Shown: positions 1 through 8,043 of the stretch, piece by piece
Layout: each line of letters starts with the position of its first letter
Position numbering within the stretch: position 1 is the stretch's first letter
NCBI GenBank assembly: GCA_947458985.1
Contig: CANHBA010000001.1
Coordinates: 1 to 39,797, forward strand
Direction: 5' to 3'
DNA: 39,797 bases
From: Flavobacteriales bacterium
GTDB taxonomy: Bacteria > Bacteroidota > Bacteroidia > Flavobacteriales_D > Crocinitomicaceae
The notes under the pieces: generated by a model
The model's input: the letters and a program-made list of their open reading frames with translations, nothing else
Database searches by the model: none
What the model was told of the DNA's origin: nothing
Program-made: the position numbers and the translations under genes

Positions 1-2
1 AC

Positions 3-809
3 CGCACCCAACAACAGATCCGCACTGAAGTGGAATACCAGAATTATTTTTCGCAACAAAATGCCCAAATCGGCTCCTTTGAAACCATGTCTCAACTAGA
101 ACTCACCCGTTCTCAACGCGAAATAGCAGCCCGTCAAAACAACAATACACAAGTCACCCTTGAAGCCGATAAAGCCCAACAAACCCAAGAACATGAAGTA
201 GCGGTTCAAGCCCGAGATGCAAGTGCAGCGGTTCGTCAACAAGAAAACAGTGACAACATCAGCGCCTGGAAAGACGCCAAAGACTACCAAGATCAAACTA
301 CCGCGAAAGCTGCCGCTAACCGTCAAGAATACGAACTCAAAAGACTCAATGAGTTTCAAAATGGCCTAGATCTTCAAGCGCAGAAAGAGCCTGCCAAAGC
401 CGAGCAAAACATGAATGAGCTCAATGCGCGCCAACAAGACGTTGCTTATACCAAACAGCAAGAGCAAGAAGCCGCTACAGTTGGTGGCCAAGCACAATAC
501 GAGAAAATCCAGCAAACTGCAGCTTCCACTGTTCAGTTGAAAACAACTCCTAATTATTTGCGCGATGAAAACGGCGTGTTGTTCGCAGTGAATACCATGA
601 CCGAAAAGACCTATCAAATCAAGAATAAAGAAGGTTTTGTTACCAAAGTTATTATTAGAAGAGTTGTAGTTGACCCGAACGGATATGGCGTCGTTTACGA
701 GCAAACAACTGATGAAAATGGCAAAACTTATTTTACAAGAGACGGACAGGTGAGTACAGAATACATATGGTTCAATGATTCTACCGGTGCCAATGTTTTG
801 AAAAAATAA
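3..809 (+). CDS. Gln-rich coiled-coil protein of unknown function, 5' truncated
   Basis: The reading frame is open to the left edge, so the gene begins upstream of the window; a GTG at 30 is in frame but is probably internal. The visible part has two halves. Roughly the first 170 residues are very rich in Gln, Ala, Glu and Asn with heptad-like spacing, which suggests a long alpha-helical or coiled-coil stretch. The last 85 or so residues look like a small beta-rich domain with runs such as VIIRRVVVDPNGYG and TYFTRDG. No catalytic motif or signal peptide is visible, though the N-terminus is missing. The stop lies 5 nt before the mpl start, so the two are probably cotranscribed. I do not recognise the family. 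Similar C-terminal domains exist in flavobacterial hypothetical proteins as far as I recall. Confidence 0.75.
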   Translation, partial: RTQQQIRTEVEYQNYFSQQNAQIGSFETMSQLELTRSQREIAARQNNNTQVTLEADKAQQTQEHEVAVQARDASAAVRQQENSDNISAWKDAKDYQDQTTAKAAANRQEYELKRLNEFQNGLDLQAQKEPAKAEQNMNELNARQQDVAYTKQQEQEAATVGGQAQYEKIQQTAASTVQLKTTPNYLRDENGVLFAVNTMTEKTYQIKNKEGFVTKVIIRRVVVDPNGYGVVYEQTTDENGKTYFTRDGQVSTEYIWFNDSTGANVLKK

Positions 810-814
810 GAAAA

Positions 815-2179
815 ATGCAAGTACATTTTATAGCCATTGGCGGCAGCGCGATGCACAATCTCGCCATTGCGCTTTCTAGAAAAGGAATCGAAGTAACTGG
901 TTCAGACGATGAAATTTTTGAACCATCGCTTACCCGCTTAAAAAAACAAGGTATTTTACCCCCCGACCTCGGTTGGGATGCTGCGCGCATTCACAAAGAC
1001 CTTACGGCTGTGATTCTTGGCATGCACGCAAGAGCCGACAATCCTGAATTATTGGCTGCTAAAGAATTAGGTATTCCTATTTACAGTTATCCAGAATACC
1101 TCTACGAGCAAAGCAAAGACAAGATTCGCGTCGTTATTGGCGGTAGCCATGGCAAAACTACCATCACTTCTATGCTATTGCATGCCGTAGCTAAAATTGG
1201 GCTAGATGTAGATTACATGGTCGGCGCTCAGCTTGACGGCTATGATTGTATGGTGAAGCTGACGCAAGAAGCCAAGTTTATGGTTTTAGAAGGGGATGAA
1301 TACCTGAGCTCACCCATAGACCGTCGCCCTAAATTTCATTTGTACAGACCACATATTGCTTTGTTATCAGGCATTGCCTGGGATCACATCAATGTGTTTC
1401 CAACTTTTGAAAATTATGTCTCTCAATTTGAAACATTTGTTTCGCTCATTGAACCTAACGGGGCTTTGGTTTACAATCAAGAAGATTTAGAAATTCAGCG
1501 ACTTGCTCAAAACGCTTCGAATATTTCTTTATTTCCATATCAGACGCCTGTTTTTGAACCCAACGCAAACGGTACCTTACTGACTTTTGACGAACAACAA
1601 TACCAACTTCAAGTTTTTGGCGCACACAACCTCCAAAATCTAATGGGCGCCATGTATGTGGCATCCCAGATGGGCATTGATCCTCATTCATTTCTCAACG
1701 CCATGTCCGATTTTACCGGTGCAGGTAAGCGTTTGCAGAAAGTGGTTTCAGAAGGTAGTTTTGTGCTTTACAAAGATTTTGCGCATTCACCGTCTAAACT
1801 CAAAGCAACTACCTCGGCTGTTAAACAACAATATCCAGATCGAGAAGTCATTGCCTGCATGGAACTCCACACTTTTAGTTCTTTGCAAAAAGCATTTTTA
1901 CCGCAATACGAGGGCGCAATGGATGCCGCTGACCACGCGCTCGTTTATTTTAGTCCGGAGGTAGTTGAACACAAAAAATTACCGGCACTCGATCCGGAAG
2001 AAGTGAAAGCAGGTTTTGGAGGCGCCGTGCAGATTTGTACGCAAACCCAAGATGTGTTGGCTTTTATTGAAGCGCAAGATTGGCACCATAAAGTGCTGCT
2101 CATGATGTCTAGTGGCAACTTTGATGGAATTGACTACGACGCACTCGGGCAAAAGCTGTGCGCGTCTTTAAATGCTTAA
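815..2179 (+). CDS. mpl: UDP-N-acetylmuramate:L-Ala-gamma-D-Glu-meso-DAP ligase (Mpl)
   Basis: 454 aa Mur-ligase family enzyme. Mpl reattaches the recycled murein tripeptide to UDP-MurNAc in the cytoplasm, saving cell-wall peptide. The N-terminal Rossmann domain begins with the dinucleotide-binding-like IAIGGSAMHNLA and continues with GIEVTGSD. The ATP-binding P-loop GGSHGKTT lies at residues 109-116, followed by the central-domain motif LEGDEYLSSPID and a C-terminal ligase domain with DFAHSPSKLKAT. Length and motif spelling (GSHGKTT rather than the usual MurC GTHGKTT, and DEYLSSP) fit Mpl better than MurC. The ATG at 815 starts directly at the conserved MQVHFIAIGG. It is the second gene of a plus-strand pair and meets a minus-strand gene tail-to-tail 3 nt after its stop. 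murQ at 20269-21096 is another recycling enzyme in the same window. Confidence 0.92.
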   Translation: MQVHFIAIGGSAMHNLAIALSRKGIEVTGSDDEIFEPSLTRLKKQGILPPDLGWDAARIHKDLTAVILGMHARADNPELLAAKELGIPIYSYPEYLYEQSKDKIRVVIGGSHGKTTITSMLLHAVAKIGLDVDYMVGAQLDGYDCMVKLTQEAKFMVLEGDEYLSSPIDRRPKFHLYRPHIALLSGIAWDHINVFPTFENYVSQFETFVSLIEPNGALVYNQEDLEIQRLAQNASNISLFPYQTPVFEPNANGTLLTFDEQQYQLQVFGAHNLQNLMGAMYVASQMGIDPHSFLNAMSDFTGAGKRLQKVVSEGSFVLYKDFAHSPSKLKATTSAVKQQYPDREVIACMELHTFSSLQKAFLPQYEGAMDAADHALVYFSPEVVEHKKLPALDPEEVKAGFGGAVQICTQTQDVLAFIEAQDWHHKVLLMMSSGNFDGIDYDALGQKLCASLNA

Positions 2180-2182
2180 AAG

Positions 2183-2725
2183 CTAATCTCTAAACACAAC
2201 CCTACGGTAAATAACCGCAATGAGCAGGCTATTGAGGGTTCCGTAAACCAAAAGGGCCAATAAGCTGACACTTAAAGTAAATTGTGGGTCGTACATCATG
2301 GCAGTGTTTTGTCGCGCCATGGCTACTATCTCTGCATCGCTTTTGTTTTCTAGCGCGCTGTTGCCATTGCGAATAGCTGCAATTTCTTCTGGGCTATCCA
2401 TTTTGCGTTCAAACGCAGCTCTTTTTTGTTCATTGAACTCAGGATAGATGTCCTGGTAATAAAAAAACAAAAAGAAACTCACCAAAAGAGTGTAGGGAAG
2501 GCCCACGGTAACGCCCGCTTTGATGTCGGTTAGGAAGTTGCTCTCTTCGGTGTTGGTTCTTTTTTTGTGGTACATAAACAACGCAATAGCGCTGGTCAGG
2601 AAAGCCATATTGAGCAAGACGAAAATTTGGATTTCATCTAAGCGCCAATTGCACCAAAAAGCAAGCATTTTGAGCGCAATCCAAAGACCGCTAAACACCA
2701 AGCCGTAATGCCAACCTTTTTTCAT
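2183..2725 (-). CDS. DUF4199-like integral membrane protein
   Basis: 180 aa protein with about four hydrophobic segments: near residues 5-22, 31-51, 72-90, and a C-terminal one around 151-171. A charged segment rich in Glu, Asn and Arg (about residues 95-140) sits between the third and fourth. This topology and the GxxxGLPYTLLVSFFLFFYYQ segment resemble DUF4199 proteins of Bacteroidota, whose function is unknown. The ATG overlaps the rho stop by one base (TAATG), so it is probably translated by coupling with rho. No regulatory signal of its own is seen. The family assignment is by resemblance only. Confidence 0.7.
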   Translation of the reverse strand: MKKGWHYGLVFSGLWIALKMLAFWCNWRLDEIQIFVLLNMAFLTSAIALFMYHKKRTNTEESNFLTDIKAGVTVGLPYTLLVSFFLFFYYQDIYPEFNEQKRAAFERKMDSPEEIAAIRNGNSALENKSDAEIVAMARQNTAMMYDPQFTLSVSLLALLVYGTLNSLLIAVIYRRVVFRD

Positions 2726-4383
2726 TAGCTATTCATTGAAACTAAAAACTCTTCGTTGGAGAGTGTGTTTTCCATATGTGATTTCATGAATTCCATGGCT
2801 TCAACTGGGTTCATGTCGGCGATAAACTTGCGCAGGAGCCAAACGCGTTGTAAGACGTCTTTACCGACAAGTAAGTCTTCGCGACGTGTTCCTGATGCCG
2901 TAATGTCAATGGCAGGGTAGATGTGTCGGTTAGAAATTTTGCGGTCGAGTTGGAGCTCCATGTTGCCTGTTCCTTTGAATTCTTCAAAGATGACTTCATC
3001 CATTTTAGAACCGGTTTCGGTAAGTGCAGTGGCGAGAATAGAGAGTGAACCTCCGTTTTCGATTTTACGCGCAGAACCAAAGAATCTTTTTGGTTTGTGC
3101 AAGGCATTGGCGTCGACACCACCCGAAAGCACTTTGCCTGAAGCAGGGGAAACGGTATTGTAGGCACGTGCCAAACGCGTGATGGAATCTAGTAAGATAC
3201 AGACGTCGTGTCCGCATTCTACCATGCGTTTTGCTTTTTCGAGTACCATATTGGCCACCTTTACGTGGCGGTCAGCTGGTTCGTCAAAAGTAGAGGCAAT
3301 GACTTCTGCTTTTACAGAACGCGCCATGTCGGTTACCTCTTCAGGACGCTCGTCAATGAGCAAAACAATCAGATAGGTTTCAGGATGATTCGCGGCAATG
3401 GCGTTAGCTACGTCTTTTAGGAGCATGGTTTTCCCCGTCTTAGGTTGAGCGACAATCATGCCGCGCTGTCCTTTTCCGATGGGCGCAAAAAGATCCATAA
3501 CTCTTGTGGAGAGTGTTTCTTGAGCGTGGCCTGTGAGTTTGAATTTTTCGGACGGGAAGAGCGGAGTAAGGTATTGAAAAGGAACGCGGTCTCGGATGTA
3601 AGAAGGGTCGCGGCCGTTGATAGATTCTACTTTAACAAGCGGAAAGAATTTTTCACCTTCTCTAGGTGGGCGAATGGTGCCCTTAACGGTGTCTCCGGTT
3701 TTTAGACCAAAGAGTTTGATTTGATTTTGAGAAACATAGATGTCGTCTGGTGAGGGCAAATAGTTGTAGTCTGAAGAACGCAAGAAGCCATAGCCATCTT
3801 GAATCACTTCTAAAACACCTTCTGCTGAAACGATGCCAACGAGGTCGAAGTGTTCTTCTTTGATGACTTCTTCTTGATTTTCGTTAGGCTGGCGCTGCTG
3901 ACGTTGATTTGGATTTTGGTTCGGATTGCGGTTCTCGAAACGTTGGCCTTGTTGTTGGTTTTGATTTTGGTGCTGATGTTGCGGCTTTCGTTGTTGAATT
4001 TGTCCGTCTGGCTGTTCTTGACTTTGCTCGCTGGCTTCTGGCGCAGTACGCGTTTGTTTCTTCTGAAAGCGTTCTCGTTTTTCATCTTTGAGAACTGGCG
4101 TATCCAAAACTAGCGCTACTTCTTCAACAACAGGCGTTTCGTCGCTTACCACGATTCTGGGCTTGCGACCACGTTTGCGGACTTCAGGTTGAGCGTCTGT
4201 TGTTGCAACAGGTGCTGCTGCTTCAGTTACGGGGCCTGCATTTTCAACAGGTGCTGAGCTGTTTTTACCTGTAATTGCGGCAATGAGTTCGTTTTTCTTG
4301 AGACTGCCGGCATCAATGCCAAGGCTTTGTGCAATTACACGTAGGTCCGAGATTTTTTTACTCTCTAAGGTCTTTAAATCCAT
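2725..4383 (-). CDS. rho: Transcription termination factor Rho
   Basis: 552 aa from the ATG at 4383; a TTG codon directly upstream is in frame but less likely. Rho is the hexameric RNA-dependent ATPase that terminates untranslated transcripts. An N-terminal SAP-like helix pair (LESKKISDLRVIAQSLGI) is followed by a low-complexity linker of about 130 residues, extremely rich in Gln, Asn, Arg and Pro (about 50-175). Then come the RNA-binding cold-shock-like domain (EGVLEVIQDGYGFLRS) and the ATPase core: Walker A PKTGKT near 314-319, LLIDERPEEVTDM, and CGHDVCILLDSITRLARAYN. E. coli Rho is 419 aa; the extra length is the disordered insertion common in Bacteroidota. The gene starts a two-gene unit with the DUF4199-like protein. 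Confidence 0.97.
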   Translation of the reverse strand: MDLKTLESKKISDLRVIAQSLGIDAGSLKKNELIAAITGKNSSAPVENAGPVTEAAAPVATTDAQPEVRKRGRKPRIVVSDETPVVEEVALVLDTPVLKDEKRERFQKKQTRTAPEASEQSQEQPDGQIQQRKPQHQHQNQNQQQGQRFENRNPNQNPNQRQQRQPNENQEEVIKEEHFDLVGIVSAEGVLEVIQDGYGFLRSSDYNYLPSPDDIYVSQNQIKLFGLKTGDTVKGTIRPPREGEKFFPLVKVESINGRDPSYIRDRVPFQYLTPLFPSEKFKLTGHAQETLSTRVMDLFAPIGKGQRGMIVAQPKTGKTMLLKDVANAIAANHPETYLIVLLIDERPEEVTDMARSVKAEVIASTFDEPADRHVKVANMVLEKAKRMVECGHDVCILLDSITRLARAYNTVSPASGKVLSGGVDANALHKPKRFFGSARKIENGGSLSILATALTETGSKMDEVIFEEFKGTGNMELQLDRKISNRHIYPAIDITASGTRREDLLVGKDVLQRVWLLRKFIADMNPVEAMEFMKSHMENTLSNEEFLVSMNS

Positions 4384-4491
4384 CAATGGTATGTTATAAG
4401 CTGAATTTGGAGCTGGCCCTGAAATGGGCGATTGGAAATTCGATGCAAGTTTAAGTAAAAAAACGCGAAAATGAATGCGATTTGCTAAAAA

Positions 4492-5766
4492 CTATGTTTT
4501 GCGTTTTTGTTTTTTGGCAGCAGGAAACAATATGTTGTTCAAAATGAGGCGGTAACCTGGTGAGTTGGGGTGTAAATTGAGGTCTGTTGGAGGGTCGCCT
4601 ACAAGGTGTTGGTAGTCTTCGGGGTCGTGGCCTCCGTAGAAAGTCCAGGTGCCTTGGCCAAATTCGCCATGCACGTATTTGGCGGTGTTGGCGGCTTTGT
4701 TTTCGCCCAAAATAAGTACGTTTGACTTAATGAATTCTTTGTGGAAGTCGGTGGTTTGGCCCAAGAAGCCGTTGATGACGTCGACATGACACTGCGTGAG
4801 CATGGTTGGCACGACATCCCATTTGGCAGAGAAATCAAAGAGTGTAAATTGATCGGTTTTTTCGGTGATTTGGCGTTGAGTGCGCAGATCGGTGCCATCG
4901 ATGTCGCTGTATTCGTAGACCATTGGGTCTTTGATGATGTGAAAATCTTCAAAAGCAAAGGTTTGGCCGAAGTCTAGTTTGCCTTGCGCATTGGGGTCGG
5001 AGGGGGTGCCGTCAAAGACCGCTTCTTGGATGTCTACGTTTTGTGCGGCCAATGCAATGTCGAAAGAATCGGTGCCCGAGCACATGGTGAATAAGAAACC
5101 TCCTCCAATGACAAAATTCCGAATGTTTAAAGCCACGGCACGTTTGAGCGCTGCCGTAGAAGCAAAGCCTAATTTGGTCGCTGCTGCTTCAGAGCGTTGG
5201 ACTTCTTGCTGGTACCAACTTTGCATGCGTGCCGAGCTGTAGAATTTACCATATTGCCCAGTGAAATCTTCGTGGTGTAGGTGCAGCCAGTCGTATTTAG
5301 GCAAAATACCATTGACAATAGCGGAGTCGTAGATTTTGTCGTATTTGATTTCGGCGTATGTCAGGACAAGCGTAACGGCGTCGTCCCAGGGAAGTTTGTT
5401 GGGTGGGGTATAAACGGCAATTTTGGGCGCTTTTTCTAGCTGCACTACTTCCATATTGACCTCTGGGTTGGCAATTTCATTTTTGATTTGATTGACCTGA
5501 CCTTCGGCTAAAATTTGGTAGCTGATGTTGCGCAGTAATAATTCTTCTTCGATGCGTTGCAAGTGCGGAATCAGAAAGCTACCGCCACGGTAATTGAGCA
5601 ACCACTCAATGGTGATTTGGTTTTCGAGGGTCCAGTAGGCCAAACCGTAGGCTTTCAGGTGGTCGCGTTGGGAGTCGTCCATTGGCACTAGGATTTGACT
5701 AGACCAACTCTGAAAACTGATACAAAAGGCGAAAAAGGTGAAAAGAAGGCTAGAACGGATCTTCAT
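4492..5766 (-). CDS. Exported protein of the family labelled 'asparagine synthetase B' in Bacteroidota
   Basis: 424 aa from the ATG at 5766, chosen because it begins a clear signal peptide (MKIRSSLLFTFFAFCISFQ, cleavage near SWSS-Q). Longer in-frame starts would run further back inside dnaB. The start overlaps the dnaB 3' end by 17 nt, implying translational coupling. Flavobacterial homologues are often named 'asparagine synthetase B', but neither an N-terminal-Cys glutaminase domain nor an ATP-pyrophosphatase motif is visible, so that name should be distrusted. Segments such as FVIGGGFLFTMCSGTDSFD and WTFYGGHDPEDYQH look like a class-I glutamine-amidotransferase or ThuA-like fold, with a Cys and a His that could be functional. 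Probable location is the periplasm. The true function is unknown. Confidence 0.8.
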   Translation of the reverse strand: MKIRSSLLFTFFAFCISFQSWSSQILVPMDDSQRDHLKAYGLAYWTLENQITIEWLLNYRGGSFLIPHLQRIEEELLLRNISYQILAEGQVNQIKNEIANPEVNMEVVQLEKAPKIAVYTPPNKLPWDDAVTLVLTYAEIKYDKIYDSAIVNGILPKYDWLHLHHEDFTGQYGKFYSSARMQSWYQQEVQRSEAAATKLGFASTAALKRAVALNIRNFVIGGGFLFTMCSGTDSFDIALAAQNVDIQEAVFDGTPSDPNAQGKLDFGQTFAFEDFHIIKDPMVYEYSDIDGTDLRTQRQITEKTDQFTLFDFSAKWDVVPTMLTQCHVDVINGFLGQTTDFHKEFIKSNVLILGENKAANTAKYVHGEFGQGTWTFYGGHDPEDYQHLVGDPPTDLNLHPNSPGYRLILNNILFPAAKKQKRKT

Positions 5767-7300
5767 CGGAGTTGTCTTTGCTGAAAATGTCTTCGCTGCC
5801 GTCATCCATTTTACTTTTGATGGTATAGGTCGAAAATTCTTGGTTAAATTGATTGAGCCCTGCATTGTTTGTGCCGGGAAGATCTAAGGCTTCTACTTCG
5901 TCGAGGTTTTCGAAACGGGCAAATTCTGGTACAAAGCGCAACCTGACATTTTTGAGGGCGCCATTTCGGTGCTTGGCAATGATGATTTCGCCAGTTCCTA
6001 ATGTAGAATTACCATCGGAGTCTTGGGTGATATCGTAGTATTCCGGACGGTAAATAAAAGAAACGATATCGGCATCTTGCTCGATGGCCCCGGATTCACG
6101 TAAGTCGGAAAGCATTGGTCGTTTGTCTCCGCCTCTTGTTTCTACCGAGCGGCTCAACTGAGAGAGTGCGATAATAGGAACATTCAATTCTTTGGCGATT
6201 TCTTTGATGGAGCGCGAAATGGTCGAGATTTCTTGCTCGCGGTTGCCTCCACTTTTTGAATCTTTGGCGCTCATCAATTGAAGGTAGTCAATGATGATGA
6301 GGTCGATGTTGTGTTGGGCTTTCAAACGGCGACACTTGGCTCGGAAGTCAAAAATATTGATGCCTGGGGTGTCGTCAATAAAAATAGGTGCTTCGGCTAG
6401 TTTGCCAATGCGGCTGTGGAGTTGCTGGAATTCGTGTTCTTTGAGGTCACCTTTACGCAGTTTTTCTGCAGAAAGACGAGATTCACTCGCAATAAGACGC
6501 TTGACCAACTGCACTGAGGACATCTCGAGTGAGAACACCGCAACGCCTCTGCCGTAATCTACGGCGGTATTGCGCGCCATCGAAAGTACAAATGCGGTTT
6601 TACCCATACCTGGGCGCGCCGCAAGGACAATCATGTCTGAGCGTTGCCAGCCTGAAGTTACTTTGTCGAGGTCGTGGAAACCGGTCGGGATGCCCGAAAC
6701 ACCATCCGTGTTTTTGGAAGCGAGTTCAATCTCGTGAATGGCTTCTTGCACAATATAGGACATAGAGCCCACTTGCTTTGACATGTTGTTTTCAGCAATA
6801 CTGAAGAGGTCAGATTCGGCATCGTTGAGCAAATCAAAGACATCGCGGGTGTCGTCGTAGGCATCGCGGATGATTTTCGAACTGACGTTAATGAGTTCTC
6901 TTTTGATAAATTTCTCCGCAAGAATACGTGCGTGGTGTTGTACGTGAGCAGCGCTTGCTACCCGCGTTGTGAGGGAGCTCACATAGCCTGCACCGCCTGC
7001 AAGTTCGAGTTCGCCACTTTTTTGTAAATGGGAAGTAACGGTAACGAGGTCGATAGGGTTGGTTGCAGCAAAAAGCCCACGAATGGCTTTGAAAATGTAT
7101 TGGTGACGTGGGTCGTAGAATGTTTTTTCTGAAAGGATGTCGATGGTGTCGTTGATGGCTTTGCTTTCAAGCATCATGGCGCCAAGCACAACTTGTTCGA
7201 TGTCAATGGCTTGAGGTGGTACGCGCCCGATTTCTCCAAACGCTTGCGCTTGGTTTTTGATGCGTGCAATTGGTTTGCGGTTGTTGTCGGGTGCGTCCAT
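5750..7300 (-). CDS. dnaB: Replicative DNA helicase DnaB
   Basis: 516 aa, slightly longer than E. coli DnaB (471 aa). DnaB is the ring-shaped 5'-3' helicase that unwinds the replication fork. The N-terminal collar domain (PPQAIDIEQVVLGAMMLE, residues 29-45) is followed by the RecA-like ATPase domain: Walker A ARPGMGKTAF at about 228-237, FSLEMS, Walker B IIIDYLQLM, DLRESGAIEQDAD, and the arginine-finger region AKHRNG. The C-terminal tail is acidic (DNSDEDPF). A Bacteroidota -7 box ends 4 nt before the ATG. The exported gene downstream overlaps the dnaB stop region. No intein is present. Confidence 0.97.
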   Translation of the reverse strand: MDAPDNNRKPIARIKNQAQAFGEIGRVPPQAIDIEQVVLGAMMLESKAINDTIDILSEKTFYDPRHQYIFKAIRGLFAATNPIDLVTVTSHLQKSGELELAGGAGYVSSLTTRVASAAHVQHHARILAEKFIKRELINVSSKIIRDAYDDTRDVFDLLNDAESDLFSIAENNMSKQVGSMSYIVQEAIHEIELASKNTDGVSGIPTGFHDLDKVTSGWQRSDMIVLAARPGMGKTAFVLSMARNTAVDYGRGVAVFSLEMSSVQLVKRLIASESRLSAEKLRKGDLKEHEFQQLHSRIGKLAEAPIFIDDTPGINIFDFRAKCRRLKAQHNIDLIIIDYLQLMSAKDSKSGGNREQEISTISRSIKEIAKELNVPIIALSQLSRSVETRGGDKRPMLSDLRESGAIEQDADIVSFIYRPEYYDITQDSDGNSTLGTGEIIIAKHRNGALKNVRLRFVPEFARFENLDEVEALDLPGTNNAGLNQFNQEFSTYTIKSKMDDGSEDIFSKDNSDEDPF

Positions 7301-7304
7301 TGAA

Positions 7305-7335
7305 CAAATATAGGCAAAGGCTACCTGACAACGAA
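7305..7335 (-). promoter_or_regulatory. dnaB promoter, -33/-7 type
   Basis: On the minus strand TTCG (7335-7332; consensus TTTG) is followed after 19 nt by TATATTTG (7312-7305), a perfect match to the Bacteroidota -7 consensus TAnnTTTG. Only 4 nt separate the box from the dnaB ATG at 7300, so transcription should start at or within a base or two of the start codon. Confidence 0.6.
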
Positions 7336-7379
7336 AAACTAGCGACCCTTAGTTATAAAAAAGTTGTGAAGGAGGGTTA

Positions 7380-7393
7380 TCAACAATTGTTGA
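7380..7393. repeat. Perfect 14-bp palindrome upstream of dnaB
   Basis: TCAACAATTGTTGA is a perfect inverted repeat with no spacer, lying between the nth stop and the dnaB promoter. It could bind a dimeric regulator or be chance. It is too AT-rich and has no T-tract, so a terminator is unlikely. Confidence 0.35.
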
Positions 7394-7395
7394 AA

Positions 7396-8043
7396 TCAAC
7401 AAAGTTCTTTGCGCGCTTTGGCAGTGCCAATTGCTAGCGTAATGAAGTCTTTGTCTCGTTTAGGTGAACGCGCAGGTGAGTATTCGCGTCCATAAAAAAT
7501 GATTTGGAGGTGCAGTTTGTTCCAGGTGTTTTCGGCAAAAAGACTTTTGGCATCTCGTTCGGTTTGCTCGACGTTCTTGCCGCTCGTTAGGCCCCAGCGC
7601 GTCAGTAAACGATGGATATGCGTATCGACGGGGAAGGCGGCAAAACCAAAAGCTTGCGACATCACAACTGACGCTGTTTTGTGCCCTACACCTGGCAGGG
7701 CTTCTAGCGCTTCGTAATTTTTTGGAACCTCACCTTGATATGTATCGATCAATATTTTAGAAAGTGTAGATATTGCCGCTGCTTTTTTAGGAGAAAGCCC
7801 GCAAGGCCTGATGATTTCTTGGATACGCTCCACAGGTTGCTGAGCCATATCGAAGGGGTTGTCGGCAAGTGCAAATAAGTGTGGTGTTACGGTATTGACG
7901 CGTGCATCTGTACATTGTGCAGAAAGTAAAACCGCAATTAATAGGGTGTAAGGATCTTTGTGGTCGAGCGGAATAGGTGTTTCTGGATAAAGTGTTTCTA
8001 ACGCTTCGACAACAAATTTTGCTTTTTCTTTTTTGGTACTCAT
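7396..8043 (-). CDS. nth: Endonuclease III (DNA glycosylase/AP lyase) lacking Fe-S ligands
   Basis: 215 aa. Endonuclease III excises oxidised pyrimidines and cleaves at abasic sites in base-excision repair. The helix-hairpin-helix LEALPGVGHKTA (113-124) contains the catalytic Lys122, and the following VDTHIHR contains the catalytic Asp140. In E. coli Nth the C-terminus holds four cysteines (C-x6-C-x2-C-x5-C) binding a [4Fe-4S] cluster. Here the matching stretch reads YGREYSPARSPKRDKDFITLAIG and has none of them; the only C-terminal Cys is the last residue. The family's flavobacterial members share this ending as far as I recall. The start overlaps the stop of the upstream J-protein gene by 4 nt (ATGA), placing nth last in the dnaX-menE-J-nth operon. 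Confidence 0.92.
   Translation of the reverse strand: MSTKKEKAKFVVEALETLYPETPIPLDHKDPYTLLIAVLLSAQCTDARVNTVTPHLFALADNPFDMAQQPVERIQEIIRPCGLSPKKAAAISTLSKILIDTYQGEVPKNYEALEALPGVGHKTASVVMSQAFGFAAFPVDTHIHRLLTRWGLTSGKNVEQTERDAKSLFAENTWNKLHLQIIFYGREYSPARSPKRDKDFITLAIGTAKARKELC

Noticed and set aside
2811..4113. Several open frames antisense to or shifted within rho
   Set aside because: They lack motifs and arise from the Gln/Asn-rich repeats and codon bias of the real gene.
7378..7386. TTATCAACA as a DnaA box and a replication origin near dnaB
   Set aside because: One mismatch to the TTATCCACA-type box, a single copy, and no cluster or AT-rich unwinding region; it overlaps a palindrome that explains the sequence equally well.
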